Below, piece after piece: positions 1 to 8,145 of a DNA stretch of 39,886 nt. How positions within the stretch are numbered: the stretch's first letter is position 1; each line of letters starts with the position of its first letter. The notes beneath the pieces were generated by a model that was given only the letters and a program-made list of their open reading frames with translations, had not been told where the DNA came from and searched no databases. The DNA is from Streptomyces acidicola. GTDB taxonomy: Bacteria; Actinomycetota; Actinomycetes; Streptomycetales; Streptomycetaceae. A program made the translations under genes and the position numbers. Where the stretch lies: NCBI RefSeq assembly GCF_009377235.1, contig NZ_VMNX01000071.1, forward strand, positions 1 to 39,886, in the 5' to 3' direction.

Positions 1-3
1 TTT

Positions 4-17
4 TGTATAAGAGACAG
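4..17 (+). other. Tn5 mosaic-end / Nextera adapter remnant
   Basis: The bases TGTATAAGAGACAG are identical to the last 14 bases of the Tn5 mosaic end used in tagmentation libraries. They sit at the extreme left edge of the window. This is almost certainly untrimmed adapter at a contig end, not genomic DNA. Confidence 0.9.
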
Positions 18-42
18 CCCCGGTCCCGTCCAGTATGGCGGG

Positions 43-655
43 CTATCGCACGACTTTGTACGGCGCCGGGCGCGAACCGGGACCGAGCCGTCGCATGGCG
101 CGGATGATGTGTTTGGGCGGGAGTTGCCGGCGCAGACGTGCGGGAACGCAGCGCAGCAGGGTGCCGGTGAGACGCAGGCGACGGGTCACCACGGCCGGTG
201 ACGGGGCCCGTCTGCCGTACAGCTCATGGGCGTACGGCGGCAAGGAGGCGTACGCCAGGTTCACCACGCGCCGCCACAGGAGGGCGCGCGCCGGGGCGAG
301 CAACGGGTGCGTGGGAGGCGTGCGCAGGAAGTCGTCGACCTCCCGCGCCTCGGGTCCGGCAGCCAACTCCGGCAGCACCCGCACGAAGTAGGCGGCCAAC
401 TCCTCCTGATCGCCCGGGACCTCCTCGGGGGCCAGGCCCACCAGTTCGGCGGCGATGCGGTGTTCGGCGACATACCGGTCGGCCGCGGCGTCCGTGAAGG
501 GGAACCCCGAGCACCGCAGCACGTGGAGGTAGGAGTCGATCTCCGCGCAGTGCACCCACCGCAGCAGTTCGGGCTCGTCGACCGGGTACCTCTCCCTCGT
601 TGTCGGGGTCGGTCGCCGAGAGCTTGCTGTGGATCTTTGTGCGAACAGCGTCCAC
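43..655 (-). pseudogene. MpaB-type (DUF2236) oxygenase, truncated and frameshifted
   Basis: The reverse-strand frame ending at 43 reads like the C-terminal part of MpaB / rubber-oxygenase-like proteins. Upstream of the first start codon the same frame continues with ERYPVDEPELLRWVHCAEID, and the family-typical histidine and acidic residues lie in WVHCAEID. The preceding block VRTKIHSKLSATDPDNEGE, also typical of the family, sits in another frame (about 600-655). One frameshift near 595-605 is therefore needed to join them. Upstream of about 660 the similarity disappears, so the N-terminal half is missing. Either the gene is decayed or the sequence near this contig end is poor. The known members are heme proteins; this copy is unlikely to be functional. 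Confidence 0.6.
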
Positions 656-763
656 GGAGTCAGATGTGCCCGCAGCCGCTGGTTGTCACTCTCGTCGTTT
701 TCGGTCTGCGCTCGTGCCGGCCGGCGGCAGCATCACACTGCCGGGGCGGACCCCGGTCCGGGA

Positions 764-997
764 TCAGCGTGGCGTACTGGGCCGTAGCAGCAGGCCGGCC
801 ATCGTGGTCACGACCAGCAACGCCGCGGCGCTGAACAGGCTGACCCGCAGGCCGTGCAGGAAGGTCGCCCGGTTGGCCACCAGCGCGCCGAAGACGGCCA
901 CGGCCAGGGCACCGCCGAGTTGACGGCGCGTGTACAGCTCACCGACGAGCTGAGCTCCCTGCTCGCGCGCATTGCCTTCCACCAGGCGTGGCTCCAA
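764..997 (-). pseudogene. C-terminal fragment of an MFS (DHA2-type) transporter
   Basis: This 77-codon reverse frame contains RRQLGGALAVAVFGALVA followed by a second hydrophobic stretch (SLFSAAALLVVTTMAGLLL). That is the signature of the penultimate and last helices of drug:H+ antiporters of the DHA2 group. The expected upstream family motif (RAG-x-AS) appears only in a different frame near 960-985. The fragment therefore carries at least one frameshift and lacks about 400 upstream residues. It is unrelated in position to the intact MFS gene at 3460 and is part of the decayed left edge. Confidence 0.5.
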
Positions 998-1306
998 ACG
1001 ATGCTCGGCAGTCGCAGGTTCCTACGCCACTCTCATGGCAACGGCCCGAGCAGAAGCCGGCGCGCAGATGGGTCTCGCCTGGCAGCAGCAGCCGATCACC
1101 GCCGACGCCGGCATGACCCGGGCAACACGGACGCGCCGGCCGGCCGGCGGGTCCAGCCCACCGCCGCGGAACCAGCGCTTCCTGAACCCGCCCGCGGTTC
1201 GCGTCCCTGCACGCTCGAACTGATGCGGCACTTCAACTTGCTGCGTTGAGCGCGGACATGACGGGCGCTCCGGCCTTCGGCCTGAACGGTGCGGTAGGGC
1301 GATTAC
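998..1306. other. gap without a recognisable gene
   Basis: Several GC-driven open frames overlap here, but none shows a family signature or a ribosome-binding site. The stretch lies between the MFS fragment and the stop codon of the TetR gene and probably holds further decayed sequence. Confidence 0.4.
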
Positions 1307-1912
1307 TCAGACCTGCGGTGCCGTGGCCCGGATGCCGGCGAGCACCACGCCGACGATGCGCTCCGCGTCCGCGCGGGTGAACGGGCGCATGCCGCGGTTG
1401 ACGATGAGGTGCACCGGGCCGGAGAGCATCTCGCCGAGGAAGGAGCTGTCGACCGGGGGGAGTTCGCCCCGATCGACGGCGGTGTCCACCCGCCGCCGCA
1501 TGGCGGCCACGCGCTGGTCGAGGATCTTGGTCAGCGCCTGGACGGTGGCGCTTTGGCGGGCGGGCTGGATGGCCTGTTCGAGCGTCCGGCCGAACGGCGT
1601 TTCCAGGCCACCGGCGAGGGCCAGCAGGAAGTCCACCAGGTCCCGGTGGATGTCGCCGGTGTCGGCGACCGAGGCGAGATCCTCGGCGTAGCGCAGCAGG
1701 GCTTCGACCACCAACTCCTCGCGGTCGGGCCAGTTGCGGTAGACGCTGGTCTTGTGCACGCCGGCGAACTCGGCGACCTCCTCGTAGCGGAAGCCCGTGA
1801 TGCCGTCGCGCGCCACGAGCTCGACGGTCGCGGCGAGGATCTGCGCTCTCACCCGCGCGGTGCGGCCACCGGGGCGCCGTGCGGGCGGCCGGTCAGCGGT
1901 CCCGTTGGTCAT
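1307..1912 (-). CDS. TetR/AcrR family transcriptional regulator
   Basis: A 201-residue protein with the size and layout of TetR repressors. The N-terminal helix-turn-helix reads RAQILAATVELVARDG, then GFRYEEVAEFAGVHKTSVYR, with the usual NWPDREELV helix after it. The C-terminal half is an alpha-helical ligand/dimer domain of the type seen in TetR_C-like proteins. I chose the ATG at 1912 because AGGAGGTG lies 9-10 bases upstream; the frame stays open to 1978 but that extension has no such site. The gene is divergent from the FAD monooxygenase at 2150 across a 237-base intergenic region containing a short palindrome. By analogy with such pairs it probably represses the monooxygenase and MFS genes; the ligand is unknown. 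Confidence 0.9.
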   Translation of the reverse strand: MTNGTADRPPARRPGGRTARVRAQILAATVELVARDGITGFRYEEVAEFAGVHKTSVYRNWPDREELVVEALLRYAEDLASVADTGDIHRDLVDFLLALAGGLETPFGRTLEQAIQPARQSATVQALTKILDQRVAAMRRRVDTAVDRGELPPVDSSFLGEMLSGPVHLIVNRGMRPFTRADAERIVGVVLAGIRATAPQV

Positions 1913-1995
1913 CGCCGCGCTCACCTCCTGTTCTCCGCTCGGGTGCCGATTGTCGCCAGGTGCGGCGTTGCGGTGCAACCCGGTGGTAAGTAAGC

Positions 1996-2008
1996 TCGCT
2001 AAAAGCGA
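1996..2008. promoter_or_regulatory. candidate TetR operator palindrome
   Basis: TCGCT-AAA-AGCGA is a perfect inverted repeat with a 3-base centre, in an AT-richer patch between the divergent TetR and FAD-monooxygenase genes. Its position and size fit an operator for the TetR protein. The assignment is inference. Confidence 0.4.
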
Positions 2009-2149
2009 CAGTTTGTTTCTTTAGCTGCCGGACCGTCGCGACAGCGGCCTGCCCGTCGGCCGCACCGCTCCGACGGTTCGCCTGCCTGACCGGCGGAGCG
2101 GCGGCCGATCCGATCGCACACCCACCTCAGCGAAACCTGGAGCACACAC

Positions 2150-3274
2150 GTGAACATCCTTGTCTCCGGAGCCGGTATCGCCGGGCTCGCCAGCGCACTT
2201 GAGCTCGGCAAACGCGGCCACGACGTCACCGTTGTCGAGTACGCCCGCCGCCTCCGGCTCACAGGCACCCCCATCGACATCCGCGGTGATGCGATCGAGA
2301 CCGCGGACAGGATGGGACTGCTCGCGAAGATCCAGAAGCAACGGGTCCGGATGTCCGAGCTCACCCAGTTCGTCGACAGCGAGGGCGAGCCGGTGGCCCG
2401 GATCCCGATGGCGGAGATCAGCGACTCCGACGACGACATCGAGCTCCTCCGCGAGGACCTCGTGCGTATCCTCGCCGATGCGCTCCCGGACACCGCGGCG
2501 ATCCGCTTCCGCGACTCGATCGAGACACTGGCCGACAGCGGTGTCGACGGCGGCGGTGTCGACGTGCGTTTCGCGTCGGGCCGCACCGGGCGGTACGACC
2601 TGGTGATCGGTGCCGACGGCCAGCACTCCGCGGTACGCAGGCTGGTGTTCGGGCCCGAGGAGGACTACCTCCGGCACCTCGGTGTCTACTTCGCGCTCGC
2701 CGACCACCCCGGCGTGGCGCAATCCGAGGGCGCCAACTCGATATACAACGTCCCCAGCCGGATGGCAGGCATCTTCCGGTATCAGGGCAAGGCCGTTGCG
2801 GTCTTCCAGTTCCGCTCGGAACGGATCGACTACGACCACCACGACCTGGACACCCAGAAGAAGATCCTCATCGACGCCTTCGCGGGCTACCGGTCGTGGC
2901 GGATCCCGGAGCTGCTCGATGCGGCCCGCGCCGATCCTGGTTTCTACTTCACCTCCGCGAGCCAGATCCACCTGCCCTCCTGGCACCGCGGCCGCGTCGT
3001 CCTCGTCGGGGACGCCGGGTACAGCCCGGCCTTCCTGTCCGGCCGGGGCACCTCACTCGCGCTCACCGGCGCCCGCTTTCTCGCCGAAGAACTCGAACGG
3101 TGCGGCAATGACCACACCGCCGCGTTCGCACGGTACGAGGCCCGGCAGCGCCCCTATGTCACTTTCGCCCAGGACCGTGTCTACAGCGGTCGCGACCGCA
3201 TGCTGCCGACCACCTGGGCTGCCATTGCCGCCCGCAACAAGGCGCTGCAAGCATCCGGCACCGGCGCGCCCTGA
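2150..3274 (+). CDS. FAD-dependent aromatic monooxygenase (PHBH fold)
   Basis: A 374-residue class A flavoprotein monooxygenase. It has the N-terminal dinucleotide-binding motif GAGIAG (residues 7-12), the DG motif GADG (residues 154-157) and the C-terminal FAD motif GRVVLVGDAG with Asp at 288. These are the three fingerprints of p-hydroxybenzoate-hydroxylase-fold enzymes, a group that includes TetX-like antibiotic hydroxylases and polyketide tailoring oxygenases. Such enzymes use NAD(P)H and O2 to hydroxylate aromatic or polycyclic substrates. The start is GTG at 2150 with CTGGAG about 8 bases upstream. It is followed by an MFS exporter on the same strand and faces a TetR gene, an arrangement typical of inactivation-plus-export modules. 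The substrate is not readable. Confidence 0.88.
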   Translation: MNILVSGAGIAGLASALELGKRGHDVTVVEYARRLRLTGTPIDIRGDAIETADRMGLLAKIQKQRVRMSELTQFVDSEGEPVARIPMAEISDSDDDIELLREDLVRILADALPDTAAIRFRDSIETLADSGVDGGGVDVRFASGRTGRYDLVIGADGQHSAVRRLVFGPEEDYLRHLGVYFALADHPGVAQSEGANSIYNVPSRMAGIFRYQGKAVAVFQFRSERIDYDHHDLDTQKKILIDAFAGYRSWRIPELLDAARADPGFYFTSASQIHLPSWHRGRVVLVGDAGYSPAFLSGRGTSLALTGARFLAEELERCGNDHTAAFARYEARQRPYVTFAQDRVYSGRDRMLPTTWAAIAARNKALQASGTGAP

Positions 3275-3459
3275 ACCCGGCGCGATGCGAACGGCGCTGC
3301 CACCGGCCGTTGCTGATCGGGCGCGACCGCCCGGAAACGGGCGTCCGCATGTGCCCACTCCCCAAAAGCCGGTTCCACCGGCAACCCGCGCCGACCGCGC
3401 CGCCAACGGGGCGTGCCGCTCGCCGGGACCTCACCCCCATGCCCTGGAGAGAATGCATA

Positions 3460-4944
3460 GTGGAAGACACGCTGGAAAAGCCCGCCCATGGCGCCCAGGA
3501 GCACCGCTGGAGCAAGCGGCTCATCCTCTGGGCGGCCGTTCTCACCCTCGCCAACGTCCTGGCCGACGTGGTCATCGGCTCGCCCATGATGGTCCTGCCC
3601 CAGTTACTGGAGCATTTCGACACCGACCAGGCCGCATGGCTCAATGCAAGCGCGCTGCTGGCCGGGGCCATCTGGTCGCCGCTGCTCGCGAAGAGTTCCG
3701 ACATCTTCGGCAAGCGCCGGATACTCATCGGCACGCTGCTCCTCGCATGCACAGGAGCGCTGGTCTGCCTCGCTGCCCCCAACGTCTGGATTTTCCTGGT
3801 GGGGCGCTTCCTCCAAGGCGCCGCCTTCGCCGCGGTCTTCCTCACGGTGGCCCTCGCACGCCAGATCTGCTCCCCGCGGGTGGCGATGGCCGTGGTCGGG
3901 CTTGTGACGTCCGGCTCGTCGATCGTCGGGATCATCGAGCCGTTCCTGATGCAGCCGGTCATCGATGCGTTCGGCTACCGGAGCGTGTTCATCGTGGCGG
4001 CGCTGCTCGCCGCGGCGGCCGCGCTGTGCGTGCGTTCCTTCATCCCGGAGTCGCCGATCCGCAAGCCCGGCCGGATCGACGTGCGCGGGGCGCTCCTGCT
4101 CGGCGGCGGCCTCGGCGCGGTGCTCGCCTGCGCCAGCCTCGGGAGCGACCTCGGATGGCTGTCCGGGGGCATGATCGCGCTGCTGGCGGCCGGTGCCGCC
4201 GCACTGGCCGGCTGGGCGTTCCTCGCGCTGCGGGTCGACGAACCCATCATCGACATCCGGGCCCTCAGCCGCCCGATCCTGCTGACGCTGCTGGCCCTGG
4301 TACTGGCAGCAGGCTCCTTCCGGAGCATGCTGCAACTGACCGGCCTCATCGCCCAGGTGCCCCCCGACCTGGGGCTCGGTTACGGGCTGGGCGACGGAGA
4401 GGCGGTCGCGGTGCTGCTCGCCACGCCCAATCTCGGCATCGTCATCGGCGGCACGTGCGCCGGATGGATCGCGGGGCGGTTCGGTCCCGCACTGCCCCTC
4501 CTCGGCGGCATCGCCGTCGGGGCAGCGGCGACCTTCGCGATGCTGGCGGGCGTGTCAGCGCTCCCGCTCGCGATCGCCTGCGGCGCCATGCTCGGCATGG
4601 CCGCCGGCGCGATCGGCGCCTCCGGCTACAACCTGGCGACCAGCCTCGAAGCACCCGAGCGGCAGGGCACGGTCGCCGGTCTGGTGTCGGTCGTACTCGC
4701 CCTCGGCTCGGTCGTCTTCAACATCGCCGGGGGCGAGGTGCTCAAAGCGACCCTTGTTCCCGGGACCTTTGCCGACGGTGCCCCGGTGAGCACGGCGACC
4801 GGCGTGTACCTCTACGTCGCGATGGCGGGAGCGCTCTTCGTCCTCGCTGCGGTGCCCACGATCATGCTGGCACGCAACCGGCCTGCCGCGCCGGCCGTGC
4901 CCGCGGCACCACAGCGTCCGGATTCGGCTGCGGTCGGCCGGTAG
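3460..4944 (+). CDS. MFS drug:H+ antiporter, DHA2 (14-TM) type
   Basis: An approximately 494-residue multi-pass membrane protein. Early helices are followed by LLAKSSDIFGKRRILIG, a variant of the loop 2-3 MFS signature, and GRFLQGAAFAAVF, the motif typical of drug exporters. About 14 hydrophobic segments can be counted, which fits the DHA2 group. I prefer the GTG start at 3460, with GGAGAG 9 bases upstream, over the in-frame upstream ATGs at 3310 and 3439. The C-terminus is a short Ala/Pro-rich tail. It lies 185 bases downstream of the FAD monooxygenase and is probably co-regulated with it by the TetR protein. It likely exports the monooxygenase substrate or product, or an unrelated toxic compound. 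Confidence 0.88.
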   Translation: MEDTLEKPAHGAQEHRWSKRLILWAAVLTLANVLADVVIGSPMMVLPQLLEHFDTDQAAWLNASALLAGAIWSPLLAKSSDIFGKRRILIGTLLLACTGALVCLAAPNVWIFLVGRFLQGAAFAAVFLTVALARQICSPRVAMAVVGLVTSGSSIVGIIEPFLMQPVIDAFGYRSVFIVAALLAAAAALCVRSFIPESPIRKPGRIDVRGALLLGGGLGAVLACASLGSDLGWLSGGMIALLAAGAAALAGWAFLALRVDEPIIDIRALSRPILLTLLALVLAAGSFRSMLQLTGLIAQVPPDLGLGYGLGDGEAVAVLLATPNLGIVIGGTCAGWIAGRFGPALPLLGGIAVGAAATFAMLAGVSALPLAIACGAMLGMAAGAIGASGYNLATSLEAPERQGTVAGLVSVVLALGSVVFNIAGGEVLKATLVPGTFADGAPVSTATGVYLYVAMAGALFVLAAVPTIMLARNRPAAPAVPAAPQRPDSAAVGR

Positions 4945-4966
4945 CCCGGCCCGTTGGCGGAGCGGT

Positions 4967-5095
4967 GTGCCCCGTCGTGCGAACGCCGACTGGCTCACGG
5001 TGTTCCCGCTGCCCGCCTACACACCGGACCTGAACCCACAGGACGGCGTGCGGTCGATGGCCGAACGCGACCTGGGCAACCTCGCCGCAGCGCCT
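4967..5095 (+). pseudogene. IS630-family transposase remnant (C-terminal)
   Basis: The frame contains WLTVFPLPAYTPDLNPQDGV then RDLGNLAAA. This matches the last DDE-domain segment of IS630-type transposases (usual form LPAYTPDLNPxEGxW...RxLGNLAA). The final catalytic acidic position is changed from E to D here. Only about 43 codons survive, with no upstream DDE residues. It is a relic marking an old insertion between the MFS gene and the broken LysR gene. Confidence 0.75.
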
Positions 5096-5120
5096 GTGGT
5101 CACGTCTGTGACCAGGATTG

Positions 5121-5209
5121 CTAGTTGGCACCCGGCGACGTACGTGACCTGCACTGATGCCAACTAGATTCAACGACGACTGGTACGGAATCAGAGAGAT
5201 AGTTGGCAC
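5121..5209. repeat. three copies of a TAGTTGGCA motif, two forming an inverted repeat
   Basis: CTAGTTGGCA (5121-5130) and TGCCAACTAG (5158-5167) are perfect inverted 10-mers separated by 27 bases. A third copy, TAGTTGGCAC (5200-5209), repeats 5122-5131 directly. The stretch is AT-richer than its surroundings and precedes the LysR remnant. It may be an operator array or a transposon relic; no binding protein can be assigned. Confidence 0.6.
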
Positions 5210-5325
5210 TTTGGTACAGCGCAGGTCACGAGGGGTGTCGCCGCTGGAACGACAGCTCTGCGGCCGACGGACTTCAGGTGCCGATACAGCTTCTCTGTTG
5301 ATGATCCGTACGGTGATGCATCCTC

Positions 5326-5960
5326 CGGGCGGGCACGGTCACCTTCGGCACCTTCAGCAGCGCCGCACCACTATCTCGTCAGGGGACTGGTCGCGGACTT
5401 CCGCAAGCGGCACCCCCAGGTCACGGTCCGCATGATCGCCGCGAACTCCACGGAGATCGCGCGCCAGGTGCGCGGCGGCGACCTCGAAGCCGGAATCGTC
5501 GCGCTACCCGTCGACGGCCGGGGGATACACCTGTCACAGACGGTGTGGAAGTGCGGTGTCGCCTACTTCAGCACCGACCCGGGAATGACGCGCCGCCGCA
5601 TGGACATCGCCCAGCTGGGCGACGCGCCGCTCGTACTGCCCGAGGCCGCCGCCGGCAACGCCGATCCCACCCGTCGCCAGCTCAACGAGCGCGCCCAGCT
5701 CAAGGGGGGCACCATCGCGCCGGAGGTCAAGGTCGAATCACCCACCGCCGCCCTGGAGATCGCGGCCTTCGGCGTGGCGGCCTCGGTCGCACCGTGCCCC
5801 CTCGCACGCATCCTCGGCTACACCGAACGCATGACGTACGCGACCTTCGCGGAACCCGCCATCGAGACGTTCGCGTTCGCCACACGCGAGCCGGTGTACG
5901 TGTCGTCCGCCACCCGCGTCATCCTCGCACTGGCCGCGGCACAGTTGCATGCCCCCTACA
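5326..5960 (+). pseudogene. LysR-type regulator remnant (effector domain only)
   Basis: The segment from 5326 reads RAGTVTFGTFSSA, the linker and start of a LysR substrate-binding domain. After a one-base frame change around 5360-5375 it continues YLVRGLVADFRKRHPQVTVR and runs through a recognisable type 2 periplasmic-binding-like domain. That domain ends near QLHA at about 5955. No helix-turn-helix N-terminus is found upstream, so about 90 residues are missing. The frame then stays open to 6427 without family features. A broken regulator next to an IS630 relic suggests loss of control of a neighbouring operon; the AraC gene at 12347 may have replaced it. Confidence 0.7.
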
Positions 5961-6402
5961 CCGAACACGGCCATGGAGTCGACGGCCCCGGCACCACGTC
6001 GTCTGACAGACCGCTCCCGCCATCCCGGCCGGGACACCTGCCAGATCGGTCCGGACGGGCGGGACGGGGACGCCGGCCGCGCCCCTCTCCCCGCCGGCCG
6101 GCGACCGGTACCGCCCGGGCCCGCCGAACGCCCGGCCGCGGCACCGGCATGCCGGGAGCAGCCGGTCGATCCCGCGGTTCGACACCCGATCGCGGGCGTC
6201 CGCCACCTGAACGGGGGCCGAACCGCGGTACACGGCTGAGCATCGCCGGTACGGCGGTCGAAGGACGGTTCGCGGACAGATCGAGGACCGGCACCCGTGC
6301 GGACGCCCCGGCCGCCGCCGGGCTCCGCCGTCCCCGCGCGGCGACCGGAACCTCGCACAGACCGGATCGGAGTCTGCCGCGAGTGGATAGGCTGCCGGTG
6401 CC
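5961..6402. other. intergenic stretch before the catabolic cluster
   Basis: The LysR frame happens to stay open here but shows only Arg/Pro-rich low-information sequence, as in GC-rich non-coding DNA. The only element noted is AGTGGATAG at 6382-6390 just before the flavin reductase start. Confidence 0.4.
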
Positions 6403-6954
6403 ATGTGGACGACGCTGTTCGGCATGAACCGCTTCACCACCCCGCTGAAACATGCAGCCGCCGACGCGATCACCCCCGAGGTCCTGCGCGCCACGATGGG
6501 CGCGTTCTGTTCGGGTGTTGTCGTCGTCACCGCGCTGGGCGACCAGGCCGACGCCGAGCCCGTCGGCTTCACCTGCCAGTCGTTCGTGTCGCTCTCGCTC
6601 GAGCCGCCGCTGATCTCCATCAGCCCCGCTCGCACGTCCACGACCTGGCCCCGCATCCGAGAGGTGGGCCGGTTCGCCGTCAATGTCCTCGCCGACGACC
6701 ACGCCGAGCTGTCGAACAGGTTCGCCCGGTCCGGGACCGACAAGTTCGCCGGCGTCGACTGGACGCCCTCGCCCAACGGTTCGCCCGTCCTGGACGGGGT
6801 CACCGCCTGGGTCGAGTGCGATCTGTGGCGCGAGTACGACGGCGGCGACCACACGGTCGTCATCGGTCAGGTCACCGCGCTCGACCACAACATCGGGCGG
6901 AACCCCCTGCTCTACTACCGCGGCTCCTACCCGCGGGCCTACTGGGCGGCCTGA
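6403..6954 (+). CDS. flavin reductase (HpaC-like), FMN-dependent
   Basis: A 183-residue protein matching the flavin-reductase-like split-barrel family. It starts with RATMGAFCSGVVVVTA, followed by GFTCQSFVSLSLEPPLISISP and later GRFAVNVLADDHAELSNRFA, the three hallmark blocks. Such enzymes use NAD(P)H to make free reduced FMN for a partner monooxygenase. The luciferase-family monooxygenase at 15127 in the same cluster is the obvious partner. No good Shine-Dalgarno sequence precedes the ATG at 6403, and a TAGGCT -10-like hexamer lies 11 bases upstream, so the mRNA may be leaderless. An alternative start is ATG at 6424. It is the first intact gene of the set ending at 11875. Confidence 0.9.
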   Translation: MWTTLFGMNRFTTPLKHAAADAITPEVLRATMGAFCSGVVVVTALGDQADAEPVGFTCQSFVSLSLEPPLISISPARTSTTWPRIREVGRFAVNVLADDHAELSNRFARSGTDKFAGVDWTPSPNGSPVLDGVTAWVECDLWREYDGGDHTVVIGQVTALDHNIGRNPLLYYRGSYPRAYWAA

Positions 6955-7009
6955 TGGACGACGTCGGGGACACCGCCGGATCGCCCCACGTCGCCGCAAC
7001 GTACCGCTC

Positions 7010-7051
7010 GTCAGGCCCATGGGCCTGACCCCGCCGGATCGCACGCGATCC
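7010..7051. repeat. two adjacent palindromes between flavin reductase and lyase genes
   Basis: GTCAGGCCCATGGGCCTGAC (7010-7029) is a perfect 20-base palindrome. It is followed at once by GGATCGC-AC-GCGATCC (7036-7051). They could be an intercistronic terminator or processing hairpin, or a dimeric protein site. There is no T-run. Confidence 0.55.
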
Positions 7052-7173
7052 CGCCGGGTCGGTCCGCCGGCCCCCGGGTCCTCGTCACCCGGCGCGGACC
7101 GGCACCAGTCCTGAGCCGGAGCCGGGTACGACCCCGGCCCCGCCACCCTCGAACCAGCATGGAGAACGCGCAC

Positions 7174-8145
7174 ATGTCCACGACCGTCGAACTTGTCGAG
7201 GTCGGCCCACGCGACGGCCTCCAGAACGAGAAGAAGCCGCTCGACGTCGACACCCGGGTGGAGCTCATCCGGCGCCTGGTCGGCCAGGGAGCACGCCGCA
7301 TCGAGGCGGTCAGCTTCGTCCGGCCCGACCTCGTCCCGCAGATGGCCGGCGCCGAGGAAGTCATGGCCAAGGTGCCGCAGGACCCCGAGGTGTCCTACAT
7401 CGGCCTCGTCCTCAACCGCCGGGGGGCCGAACGGGCCGCACAGACCCCCTGCACCGAGGTCAACATCGTCATCCCCGTCACCGACTCCTTCTCGACCCGG
7501 AACCAGAACCTCACCGTCGACGCGATGCTCGACCACGCCGCCGCCGCCTCGCAGGTCGCCCGCGGCGCCGGTATGCGCGTGAGCCTGACTCTTGCGGTCG
7601 CGTTCGGCTGCCCGTTCTCCGGGCCGGTCTCCACCGGACAGGTCGCGGACGTGCTGCTCCGCGCGGCCGAGATCGAACCGGACGAGATCGCGTTCGCCGA
7701 CACCATCGGCGTCGGGGTCCCCCGCCAGGTCCGTGAACTGGCCGCGCTGGCGGTCGGCGACGACCGCATCCGCAAGCTCCGATTCCACTTCCACAACACC
7801 CGGAACACCGGCTACGCGAACGCCGTCGCCGCCGCACACCCCGACCCGTCCACCGGGGCCGTCCCCGGCGGGGTCATCGCGCTGGACGCGTCCGTCGGCG
7901 GGTTCGGCGGCTGCCCGTTCGCGCCCGCCGCCACCGGCAACATCGCGACCGAGGACCTCGCCTACCTCCTCCGCGGGGAAGGCGTCCCGCTGGCCGGCAA
8001 CGGCCACCCCGACATCGACGCCCTCGCCCGGGTCGGGACCTGGCTCGGGGAGCAGCTCGACAACTCACCCCAGGGCCTGCTCGTCCGGGCCGGCGACTTC
8101 ACCCCGCCCGTTCCCGCGCCCGACAAGGAAGGCACCGAGAAGTGA
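7174..8145 (+). CDS. HMG-CoA lyase family enzyme
   Basis: A 323-residue TIM-barrel lyase of the hydroxymethylglutaryl-CoA lyase group. It shows VEVGPRDGLQNE (catalytic Arg13, Asp14), the metal-binding HFHNTRNTG (His205, His207) and the loop GGFGGCPFAPAATGN (catalytic Cys247). All residues needed for retro-Claisen cleavage of a 3-hydroxy-acyl-CoA are therefore present. The known reaction gives acetyl-CoA plus acetoacetate from HMG-CoA; relatives act on longer 3-hydroxy-3-alkylglutaryl-CoAs. I chose ATG 7174 because GGAGAA sits 7 bases upstream; ATG 7159 is in frame but lacks a site. Its stop overlaps the start of the CoA-transferase gene by 4 bases (GTGA), implying coupled translation and consecutive reactions. 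Confidence 0.92.
   Translation: MSTTVELVEVGPRDGLQNEKKPLDVDTRVELIRRLVGQGARRIEAVSFVRPDLVPQMAGAEEVMAKVPQDPEVSYIGLVLNRRGAERAAQTPCTEVNIVIPVTDSFSTRNQNLTVDAMLDHAAAASQVARGAGMRVSLTLAVAFGCPFSGPVSTGQVADVLLRAAEIEPDEIAFADTIGVGVPRQVRELAALAVGDDRIRKLRFHFHNTRNTGYANAVAAAHPDPSTGAVPGGVIALDASVGGFGGCPFAPAATGNIATEDLAYLLRGEGVPLAGNGHPDIDALARVGTWLGEQLDNSPQGLLVRAGDFTPPVPAPDKEGTEK

Noticed and set aside
854..1249. 131-codon + strand frame
   Set aside because: No ribosome-binding site or recognisable domain; overlaps the MFS relic on the other strand.
2610..5033. 807-codon + strand frame
   Set aside because: Shadow frame across the monooxygenase and MFS genes, typical of GC-rich DNA.
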